Positions 22,020-31,400 of a stretch of DNA of 38,431 nt are shown here, in pieces. Position numbers and translations under genes: made by a program. The stretch is from Spirogloea muscicola (lineage: Eukaryota; Streptophyta; Zygnematophyceae; Spirogloeales; Spirogloeaceae), in contig WELB01000269.1 of the NCBI GenBank assembly GCA_009602725.1, forward strand, positions 126,267 to 164,697, read 5' to 3'. Numbering within the stretch: position 1 is the stretch's first letter; every line of letters begins with the position of its first letter. The notes beneath the pieces were generated by a model. The model had not been told where the DNA came from and did no database searches. It was given only the letters and a program-made list of their open reading frames with translations.

Positions 22020-23395
22020 CCCAGGAAGGTGTTCCTGCTGTACCAGATCCCAATCGAGTTCAAGACGTGGTGGTCGATGGCCAAGCCCGGGGTGAGACAT
22101 CGCAGCCTCCAGCTGGCCCAAAGAGGACTTGGAACATGGTTGTCCTTGATCCGAATCAAGCCAAGCAGCAGGCAGGCCTCATACGTACTGTGCCGAACTT
22201 GGGTATGCCTGGTACCTATCTGGCAGAGCTGCAGGTCGCCAAAAATCACGAGATGATCCGAGCTGCGCGCCTATGCTTTCCAGTGGTGGGCCACATGCGA
22301 GCTGACGAAGCGTGGGCTGAGGAGTCTCTGACGGCACAGCCTCCCATAGTACACTCGAATGCTGGCACGACTTGGTGGATCGTATGGGGATATTTTACCA
22401 TGGAATCATTGACTGGAATTTGCCATCAGAGGGCATTGTCATGGTGGAGTTGTTTGGTGGCACCGCGATTGGGTTGAAGGCAGCGCGCCAGAGCCACATT
22501 AAGGTGGCTAGGTACTTCTACATTGACATTGACGACGAAGCTCGTGAGACCGCGCAGCACCACATCAACCTTCTGCTCCAACAATACCCGACATTGCTTC
22601 AACCATCAACCTTTGTCCTAAGGGATACAATGTTACCACAGGACATTACCAAAGCAGCCCAGCCCGTAATGCTTCGCCGCTTTCCTCCAGTGGATTTGCT
22701 TGTGGCAGGCTTTCCCTGCCAGGGTTTCAGCGGTATGAGCAAAGGCCTGGGTTTTGCAAAGAAAGACACGGCTCTCTTCATCCCCATGGTTAAACTTATG
22801 CACGCGATACAAGCAAGGCAGACCCGACCGGTTGGTTACAGTATTGAGAGAGTTGAACCTCGAGAAAACCAATCCTCGGTGCGGTTAAATTTTACAACCG
22901 TTTACGACATCTTTGGGCCTCCTACGATATTAGATGCAGCTTTTGTTGGCTCGCTTGCAGATCGCAGGCGTGTTCAGTAGACAAACTTGGCACTGGCGAA
23001 GATGATGCAGCGCTGCATTGACAACCATAACCGGCCTCCTGGATTATATGCCTATATGGCGCTGGATGCTGGCAGAGAAGTTATTCCAGTGTACGGGTCC
23101 AAGCATTAGCACTACCTTCAACCAGCCAGGTTCGGGACAGTGTCAAATTTCCCACTTTAATGGCGACGGTGAACTCCGAGGCTTTCAATGCGCACTATGG
23201 AAGAAAAGGGCCAGGCATGGTCCGAGTTAAGGGTACCAACTTCTTTCAGGATCCCAATTCACGAGAGAGGGAGAGAGCCATGGGCTACGAGCAAGGAGAG
23301 ATTACTCTACTTCATCACTGATTAAGAACCCATGTCAAACTAACTGGGCAGGCGTTTGATGCGAACTCTACGTGTTGGGTATTGTGTATTCAGTG
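22020..23395 (+). pseudogene. C5-cytosine DNA methyltransferase domain of the retroelement
   Basis: Motif I is VMVELFGGTAIGLKAA (22438-22485, AdoMet site), motif II FYIDIDDEA, and motif IV LLVAGFPCQGFS with the catalytic Cys in PCQ at 22714-22722. Motif VI appears as IERVEP (22843-22857), where the family has ENV, so the key Asn is changed to Arg. A motif VIII-like stretch, FVGSLADRRRV, is followed by an in-frame TAG (22978-22980) where YW is expected. The target-recognition region is damaged by stops. The C-terminal pieces SRERERAMGYEQGE (23256-23300) and LTGQAFDAN (about 23340-23366, motif X type) remain. So a full-length enzyme once existed, roughly 400 residues. The N-terminal part (22060-22370) is in another frame, implying a frameshift near 22370. 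Not functional as it stands. Confidence 0.82.
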
Positions 23396-23699
23396 TCACC
23401 AATGCCATTCAGGCTAAGAGGAAGGTCAAACAACAGCTTTACAACTATGATCCTCGGAGCGTTTCTGAATCAGACATCAGTCTTCTGAAATTATATGATC
23501 TGGTTGTTGAGAACACAGAGTACTCTTGGACAAACACAGCCTATCAGCCAAGTTTGCCATTCTTTGACAGGGTATCAGTGGCAGCTTGGTCCTGATCTGA
23601 CTGCAGAAGACAACTCCTGTATGGTCAAGTTGTTGAATGATGAAATTACCTGATTTTATTTTCATCGGCTGATCTGGGTACCTATGTTGGTTCCAGATT

Positions 23700-25599
23700 T
23701 CAAATTCAGCTTATTGATGAACGACCTAGTTTCCGTTAACGGTATCCATTATCTAAGGTTGAGAATGACTTCATAGATAACTGTCAATAGAATAGATAAA
23801 TGTCAAGAATTGTTAGCCATAGGGTTGATACAATTCTCTGAAAGTTCTTATGCTGCCTCAACAGTTCTGCCAGCCAAGAAAGATGAATTTGGCAATAACA
23901 CAGATAGGAGAATGTGTGGTAATTATCGTCGACTCAATTTGTCTACACCTCTCGATCGATATCCTATGCCTACCCCTGATGAGATTTTTGCCTGTGTGGG
24001 GAGCAGCAAGATCTTTTCAGTATTAGATCTTAGGCAGGTATTAACCAGATCGATATTGAGCCTGGAGACAGGCATAAAATTGCTTTCTGGGGGGCCCGTG
24101 AAGGTGTTGGAGTTCTTTATGAATGGATCAAAATGCCATTTAATCTCAAGAATGCTCCCATTATGTCTCAGCATGTTATGGACATGGTATTGAGGCATGT
24201 TCCATTTGCACGCTGTTACATCGATGATATATTAGTGTTCAGTAAGAATTTTGCAGAACACTTGTACCATATTGCACTTGTGCTTGATACTATACAACAG
24301 GCTGGACTCAGATGTCACCCAGGCAAATGCCGTTTTGGCTTGTCTGAAGCTACCTATTTGGGGCACCAGATTTCAGACAAAGGTTTCTCCACAAGCTGCC
24401 AAAGTGCAGGCTATTCTTGACATCCCTCCTCCAACTAATCTTCAATCGTTGCGATCTATCCTTGGCTTGGCTACTTATTATCGAAGATTCATCCAGAGTT
24501 TCAGTTCCATAAGCTAGGCCTCTGACTGATTTGCTCAAAAAGGATGCAACATGGCAGTGGACTACTTCTCGTCACCAAGCATTCAATCAGCTTAAACAGG
24601 CTCTCACTCAAGCTCCAGTCCTGAGACATAACTTATTTACATACAGATTGGAGCAAGGTGGGGATGGGGTGCTGTTTTGACTCAGCGTGATGAGGACAAC
24701 CACCAATATGTTATCGCTTATGCAAGTCGCAGTAACAATTCTGCACTTTTCTACGTATCATGGGGGAATGCTTGGCTGCCATGTGGGCCGTCACACACTT
24801 CCGACCGTACCTCCATGGGCATATAAAGGCCCAGCATCAACACACATTGCTGGGCACGCAGTGGGCGGAGCAGAGCAAAGAAAACTGCGGCATTACTCCG
24901 ATTACCCCCAATGCGATCAACTCCTGCCAGCTGCAATCGACATCTTTGGCTGTCTGGGTCCTCGCTTCCACACTCTGCTTCAAAACATTGCCAATCTAGG
25001 CTACACTCGACGCGCAGATGTGTTTCCGGCTGAGATGGGCTTGCCAGCTGCATATCTGTCGCTCTTGCGACGTCGAGTTTCGGCCTGTTTGCAGCGTGCT
25101 CAGGCTAGTGCCTTGCACCAGAAAGCTGGGCGAGCTCTAGTAGGTGGCAGAAGGGCTCCGTTCCTGGCATCTAGTATTCATGCATCGAGTAGTGACCTTT
25201 ATGTTTTGACCCGTGGTTATTGAGCGGGTCAATCTGCTGTAGGTTATGTAGATTTTTAGATGTGCTTGCCTTTGTACCTGGCCATTTGGCCTACATTTCT
25301 TTCTAATACACGAACTTTCTCATGGGCGCTCGTTTCAACTGATTACCTATCATCAGCCTTTACAATGGCTATTGAAGACTGATGAACTTACAGGAAAATT
25401 CACACGTTGGGCTCTTCAATTGCAAGAGTATGAATTCAAAATTGTTCATTGTCGCGGTCTTCAGAATATGGATGCGGATGCTCTAAGTTGAAACCCAACT
25501 TCCGAGGCCATTCCGATCAATTTACCCACATAATTATATGTCAGAAACCCATGTTCCGTTGTCGATTGGCTCATGCTCTTACGACATCTACACATGATG
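23700..25599 (+). pseudogene. reverse transcriptase and RNase H, broken
   Basis: The reverse transcriptase shows YAASTVLPAKKDE, CGNYRRLN, FSVLDLRQ, then YIDDIL with the catalytic YxDD at 24217-24228, and LGHQIS. Frame changes occur near 24040-24120 and 24370-24400, and a stop near 24515. RNase H follows (AYASRSNNS, GECLAAMWAVTHFRPYLHG). It is cut at 24820 by a LINE fragment and resumes at 25321 with FQLITYHQPLQWL and HCRGLQNMDADALS, ending at a TGA (25488-25490). The region to 25599 continues toward the integrase. Confidence 0.8.
24821..25320 (+). mobile_element. 500-bp LINE-like fragment nested in gypsy RNase H
   Basis: It is flanked by the 7-bp duplication CATGGGC (24814-24820 and 25321-25327). 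Inside is a frame ending at TGA 25221-25223 with the same blocks as copy 2: GHAVGGAEQRKLRHYSDY, a basic RRRVSACLQRAQASALHQK helix and SSDLYVLTRGY. A tail of about 97 bases follows, with a GGCC-ATTT-GGCC hairpin (25280-25291) and the end AACTTTCT. Taking out the insert plus one duplication copy restores the RNase H frame. The tail sequence is diverged from families A and B, so this is a third family. Confidence 0.8.
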
Positions 25600-26139
25600 T
25601 AATGAACCAGCCGTTTGGTTAAGCCACATGGCTCTGTTTGCATTACATGACCGGCTATTTGGGACAAGTGGGCCCGCCAGGTGGCGGGCTGGCTTGCCGG
25701 GCAAGAGGCCCGCCCAGAGACGGGTCCAGCCCGTCCAGAAATACTCCTCGCCAGGATCCGCCCGTTCAAGGGAGGATCTTTGGCCCGCCGTCTGGCAGGC
25801 CATGGGGCGACCCGCTCACACCCCTGGAAGGGGGGGGTGGCACAGGAAAGCACGAAGAGCCTTGGGGCTGAGGCTCGAGAGAGTTCGAACCGGTGAAGCC
25901 CAGGAGCAGCCTTGCCGCTGCTCGCCGCCGCAGCCGCCGCCGCACCTTGCTGCGGGGCCTGCTGCGCCGGCCTGCGCCCAGGAGGTGGAGTCGCCGCCGG
26001 ACGGCGGCGCCACGGGGCCTGTCTTCCGCTGCGCCTATGCGCTAGTGCTTTGCCTGTGTAGTGGGTTGGTCCCTAAACCCCTACAGCCGAACTCAAGAAG
26101 GACTGCTCACCCTAACTGCGTGTGTAGGGCGAGGTTCCT
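25600..26139 (+). mobile_element. 540-bp GC-rich insertion of unknown class in the gypsy element
   Basis: It is flanked by a perfect 11-bp duplication TACACATGATG (25589-25599 and 26140-26150). The retroelement frame reads through (STHDDHSVGALEV) when the insert is ignored. The insert is much richer in GC than the surrounding element, has a GCC-type tract (about 25920-25945) and no protein domain. A tRNA-like pair, TGGCACAGGAAAGC (about 25837) and AGTTCGAACCG (about 25877), suggests a SINE, but the B box has mismatches. The ends share only GAACC in inverted orientation, too little to prove terminal inverted repeats. No poly-A tail. Confidence 0.75.
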
Positions 26140-26150
26140 TACACATGATG

Positions 26151-27660
26151 ACCATTCTGTAGGCGCTCTTGAAGTGTCTAATGATGACTTCTTTTCCAAA
26201 GACACCTTGTTGGATGCACCAGTTTTTCTATACCTACAAACTGGCACATATCCTGTTGGTTCCACAACCATGCAGATCGGATTAAACACCGAGCTCGTCG
26301 TTTTGTGTGGAAGGATACTCGGCTCATCAAACCTGATGTTGAGTACGGTAATCCAATTGTTCCACCTCCAGCAGTGCGAAACCAATTAGTGCACGACGTC
26401 CATACGTCACTTGGACACTACGGAATCAAGAAAACCGTCAGTTTGTTGGTCACGAAGTATTGGTGGTCTGGTCTCACAGATATGGTGAAACACGTCCTAT
26501 CTCAATGCGAGGAATGTTATAGCATTCGCAACACATTCTCGTTAAAGTCACCTCAACTTCATGGTCTACCCATACAAGGACTGTTCTATCGGTGGAGTTT
26601 AGACTTAGCTGGTCCTCTCAAAAAGGGAGATGAGAGACCTAATGTCCTCATAATGATTGAGCACTTCTCCAAATGGGTTGCAATGGTCATCATCCCGAAC
26701 AAGTCCAGCATATATGTCAAAGAAGCTTTTGTGGAACAGGTGTTGTCACGATTCGGGGCTTGTGCCAAAGTGCTCACCGATCAGGAAACTGAATTCCAAG
26801 GTGAATTTCAGCGTCTCTTAGACCAGACTTTCATTGATCATCGGCTTACATCAAGGGACCATCCCCAAGCTGATGCTTCAGCCGAACGCACGGTCCAAAT
26901 TATCAAACGTGGCCTCACTAACTACGCTTTTCGCGAAGGTGCGGAGAGATGGGACAGATTTTTACCATGGCTTATAATGGGTTACAGGATGTCCAAACAA
27001 ATTTCTCTATCGGCTTTTAGTCTGTATTTTCTACTTTATGGATGTCATCCTGTGATTGCTGTTAGTCTTGGTCCTGCTTCCACAGAGATAGTCAATCTCG
27101 ATGATCCAAACATGTGGCTCAAAGTTTGCACCGAACGGAGCATCTTCATCAACCGACATATGCCTATTGCTTTAGACAATTTGCGTATCGCTCAACATCG
27201 TGACACACAGCGTTATGCTACTATTCGAAGTGGTCGATATCAACCCAAACATCCAACGATTTTCTGTCAACGATTATGTCTATCTCCGGGTGAAACCTCA
27301 AGATGCACTGGATGCTTCCACTGGTCCGTTTATATGTAAGGTTGTTGGCAAGAACAATTCAGGCGTCGTACCCTTTACAAGGCTCGTGTGGCAGGGAATG
27401 TCAAACCATGTTCAGAATATTACACCCCGTCACCTCACTAATATTGACCCTACCATCAATCCTACTAGACAGTGGATCTCAGCACATTTGCCATGTGAAA
27501 TCTGCCATCGGGAAGACCAATCAGCAACACTGCTGTTGTGTTCTGCTTGCAACAAAGGGTGGCATCTTCATTGTCCTTACGCCACTACTCACCAGCATAC
27601 CTTCCCATGACTGGTTCTGCACTGCTTATATGGTTGCTGACCCAACTCTTCGGCCTAATC
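26151..27660 (+). pseudogene. integrase with C-terminal PHD finger
   Basis: The H2C2 zinc-binding domain (HTSLGHYG, then CEECYSIRN, 26390-26535) is followed by the integrase core. Its catalytic D, D, E lie in WSLDLAGP (26602), VLTDQETEF (26779) and DASAERTVQ (26884), the last two 35 codons apart. After a frameshift near 27180-27240, an SH3-like tail (FSVNDYVYLR) leads to a PHD finger: CEIC, LLLCSAC, GWHLHC (27494-27574). A further frameshift follows, then LTPLLTSIPSHDWFCTAY, where the last zinc-binding Cys is Tyr (27627-27629). The integrase core alone is open for about 300 codons, the best-kept part of the element. Confidence 0.8.
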
Positions 27661-27674
27661 AGGACTCATAGTGT

Positions 27675-27752
27675 GGGGGGGGGGGGGTTAAAATCAGCAA
27701 GTCATCCATCACAAGCTCCAGTTATTCATATTATTCCATCGTGCTGATTTTA
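27675..27752 (+). repeat. 13-G run and 11-bp inverted repeat at retroelement 3' end
   Basis: Thirteen G residues (27675-27687) are followed by TAAAATCAGCA (27689-27699) and its exact reverse complement at 27742-27752, 42 bases apart. The G run could be a polypurine tract with LTR sequence after it, but no matching 5' LTR was found. Confidence 0.5.
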
Positions 27753-27925
27753 TGTAACAATGTACTTTCATTTCTCGCCTTTTCGTTTTCTTTCATAATG
27801 CGGACGTTGCCAACCACGTGTACTCTGACACATCTGCCCTCCCGACATTCCCTAGTAATCGACACTGTATGGCATGACAGGGCCCACTTTGCCCCACATG
27901 CGCAGCTTGCCGTCGACTTCATCAG

Positions 27926-28015
27926 AGAAGAGCTCGCCCATAGAGAAGAGGGGCTGGCAAAGCGAACCCAAAAAGAATGGACAACGTCCAAAGCCAAAGA
28001 AAAGTGTGCCGGAAA
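27926..28015 (-). mobile_element. inverted LINE-like tail (family A)
   Basis: On the minus strand it ends in CTATGGGCGAGCTC. The hairpin here is damaged on one side (GGGTTCGC/GCCAGCCCC). TTGTCCATTC and GCCTTTTGG-like sequence follow as in copies 2 and 3. Confidence 0.55.
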
Positions 28016-28249
28016 AGGACCACTGAAAAGCACGAGATGGTGAACCGACCCCCACGATTTGGCGATTTGCGAAGGCGTCCACCTTTCAAGGGGCCCCGCC
28101 ACCGAGCCGCCAGCGTGTCGCCAGCGTGGCGCCTACATGGCGTCCACCTCAGTCCGACGTGGCGCCACTCCCCCCGGGGAGGGAAGCTCCCGCTGGCCCG
28201 CCTGCGCCGCCGCCGGGTCCTCCCCCATCGCTGCCGCAGCATTCCGCGC

Positions 28250-28301
28250 CGCCGCCGCCGCCGCGCTTGCCGCCGCCGCCGCCGCCGCCGCCGCGACTGC
28301 C

Positions 28302-28352
<51 letters not shown>

Positions 28353-28353
28353 N
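28250..28353 (+). repeat. CCG microsatellite, 49-base A run and N
   Basis: GCC units up to about 28295 are followed by 49 consecutive A (28304-28352) and an N (28353), about 140 bases before the start of the FUSC-like gene. Such an A run inside GC-rich leader DNA is unlike anything else here and may be a sequencing or scaffolding artefact. Confidence 0.85.
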
Positions 28354-28493
28354 CGAGCCCGTCGACGCGGGGAGCCGAGGCGCCCGGCTGCTCGCGCGCA
28401 GCTGCGGGCCTGGCGCACGGAGCTTGCGCTGCCGCGCAATCGCGCGCCCCGCCGTCTCCTCGTCTCGCACGCTGCCGCTCTGCCGGGGCGGCG

Positions 28494-31400
28494 ATGGCCC
28501 GGTCCGTGCACTGGCGGCTCTTCCAGCGGCGCTGCGCCGTGGCCCTGCGCACCGGCCTGGCCGCGCTCCTGGCCGGCGCCCTCGTCTCGCTGGGCAGCCT
28601 CAGCGCCTGGATGGTCGTCCCCTTCTTCTCCGCCGTGCTGGCCATCCTCATCACCGGTGCGACGTTCACTTCCTCTGGCTCGACTCTGGCCAGGACTTGA
28701 GCCTTCTTCTGCTTCTGCCGTCGCTCTCGAGGGCGGGCGACAGACGGGCAACAGCTCCCGCGGCTGAGTCAGAATGATGCGGAATGACGACTTGCAGAAT
28801 GTCTGCAAAGGGGTAGTGCTATCTCGGAGGTGCTTGTCGGGCTTGCTGCTCTTGGGTCCCTGCCAAGATTAGCATCCTCATCGAAGTCCCACTTCTTTAG
28901 AGCTTGACAGCAACCTCGGCTGTTCGATTCACGGGTGTCACTCGGTGACTGCTTCTGTCACAGATGCGACTCTGGGGAAGGCCCTGAAGAACGCTGTCCT
29001 GCTCACTTGGGGCTGCTTGGGAGCAGCGGTGAGCACTCCCCCGCTGCTGCTAATGACTCAAATCTGCACTGAGGTTCTCATTGAGTACCTGAAAGGATTG
29101 GAATGTGATAGACATCATGGACACAGCACGCTCTATCCTCCCAATCTTCAGAGTGTTTCCTGTCCCAGAACCTTCTATGTGCTTTGTGCTCATAGACATT
29201 GTTTTCACGACAATAACAGAGCGTCTGCGCACTGAACTGCTGCCAATGTCAGCCGGTAACAATATTGCACTATCTTGTGCTCAAGAATGTGCCAGTTGAC
29301 GGCGCTGCTGGCACGTCATATACTTGGTCCATCTCGAGGCGCAATGCTTAGTACACTGGCTGCAACCAGCTTCTTGTTCTCCTAGTACGCTCTCTTGCCT
29401 TGCCACCAACGTGGATAGATATGCATCATGGCGCATCATGGCTTGCTCACATCGGGTATGCATCAGTCTCGTCACTTGCGTGTCAATCCACTTGATTTGC
29501 TAAATCTAGTACTTTGAAATGGTTAATTAAGCTCCTGGTGCCACTCTTGGGAGCTATGGCTCATCAGCCCCCCTCTACACTGCCAGCCCGGACGTGGACG
29601 TGCTGGTGAAGAAGATTGCTCTGGCAGTTGGGGCCATCACATATGTCATGTTCGCCTCTGTTCAGTCCACCCCACTGCTCTTTCCCCTTCGTCTGGTGGG
29701 TGCTTTTGCTTATCTGCTACTGAAACAGTCTTTAGACCTTGGCGCACTGATCAAGCTTTATCTGTGAGTAATAAGAGATAAGACTGATGAAGATAAGTCA
29801 AGCTCTGCCCTCTACTCATAGTTCAGGGTTACGTCACTCTTGTGCACTAGACTTGTGTGACTTCCTTGGTTCTTATATTGGGACCCCCCAGAAGCTTGGC
29901 GGTGAGGCTCAGCAGTGAGTGCAATGGGCCCAACATTGTATCTCTGTGAAGCTCACTGAAAGTCAGGCTATAGAACAAAATGTGTTGCTGTGGCTGCAGT
30001 GTGCAACTGGTCTGGCTGGTGCAGCGTGCGCGATCGTAGCGATGCTCCTGCCTATTCCACAGCTGGCATATGTGGAGGTCAGCACTCTTAGCATGTCTTT
30101 TAAGCAAAACAGCTCAGCCGAAAGGATTCCTCCTTTCCTCTGATCAGATCAGATTGCCGTCTACTGGACCTGATTTCGCTGTCCACGTGTCTGCTCCTTT
30201 CAGCAATGCTGATCAGATTTCTGTCTTGTGCCATGTGCGAGCAATTTTGCAGGTGAAGAAGCGCTTGCTGTTTGCAGCCCAATGTGAATCTGCTCTCCTC
30301 AAAACCCTACTGGTAAAGTGAAATTTTATGGGAACCCTCTCCTCTTGGAAGGACTAACCTGATCTTATTCACCTTCCGCAATTCCATCCAGTCTTGACTA
30401 TAAAGAGCACTCATCTGGCATAAACTCATTTTCAATCTGTGCAGCCTTGGTTAGTCAATTGGCACCAAAATCAGACACGCATAAGGCAGCAATGTACAAA
30501 TGTCATGTTCTCCCGTCACATAAACCTGAGATTTAATCTTCCAGGATGCTTTTGGGGCCGATGATGCTCGGGCACTTGCCTTCATTGAGATGCATGTCAA
30601 GATTCTAAGCAAAAGTGCATCCTCAAATCTTGTCAGCTTGAAGGTACTTTGTAAGTGCAGCTTCTAGGCATCAAGCAAGTGCAGCTTTGAGCTGCATGCA
30701 CAATTTGCCGAGGCCTCATGCAGCAAATTTACATACTGGAGCATCTGGTGCACAGCTTTACCTGGTGCTATACAAGTATGTGCGCAGCATATATGAATTC
30801 CTTACTATTGTCTATGCATCGGCCAAAAATCATCTAGGAGCGCGAGTTGGACCTGAGCTGGGAGCTTTGGTTGTATCAGGGACCCCTTAAGTCATTTCGG
30901 CGTATTATGAAGGTGTCAACCTCAACTTCAGCAATGTCGTCTCTTGCCGCTTGCTTTGTCTCATCGTCCTTAATTGAGCGCATGAAATTTGTCAATTTGT
31001 CCAGCTAAGATAGCCACCGAGCCTGACCTTCTATGGCAAAGATCTGCCTCTGAGAAGGTATTGGAGATGCTGCTTCTGATCAAGAAGCGCAGGCAAAGCT
31101 CTACTTAAAGAGTTGCCCACCTAAAATCAGTTCTAATCTCATCCAAATTTGTCTACACTTTTCCTCCTCCCTTGCAGTTGCTTGATGCTCTGATGATGCA
31201 CTCAGCTGGTATGGAGCTGGCTCTAGCTAAAGGAGAGATTCTCCACAGTCCTCAGGCATTGCGCTGCCTCTTGCGGGAACCTCTCAGTGACCTCTCCAAG
31301 TTTGGAGCGCTTGCTCTAGCAGCTGCCGTCAATGACTTTTGGAAGCCCCACTGTAGGTTCCATGATCCCTGTCAAAGTCCAACTTTTGCAATCTCGTAGG

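Larger units (their letters stand above)
21537..27690 (+). mobile_element. decayed Ty3/gypsy-type retroelement with DNA methyltransferase and PHD finger
   Basis: Domain order is protease, C5-DNA methyltransferase, reverse transcriptase, RNase H, integrase and PHD finger, all on the plus strand. Protease-RT-RNase H-integrase is the Ty3/gypsy order. No gag or long terminal repeats could be identified; the 5' limit is the first recognisable protease residues and the 3' limit a 13-G run at 27675-27687 that might be the polypurine tract. The reading frame is broken by several frameshifts and stops in nearly every domain, and by two insertions with target-site duplications. Its base composition is closer to even than that of the GC-rich host exons. 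Retroelement-borne cytosine methyltransferases have been reported in dinoflagellates and the charophyte Klebsormidium. Confidence 0.85.

Noticed and set aside
22020-23395. host DNA methyltransferase gene
   Set aside because: It is flanked in the same orientation by retroelement protease and reverse transcriptase, has stops and frameshifts, and shows no introns or start context.
24687-25223. single protein spanning the RNase H/LINE boundary
   Set aside because: The frame crosses the insertion point at 24820; the N-terminal part is out-of-frame retroelement sequence and the rest is the LINE fragment.
28945-29235. longer second exon of the FUSC-like gene read to 29235
   Set aside because: A good GT donor occurs at 29029, and the translation beyond it is unlike the family. 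It was considered because the next junction does not match in phase.
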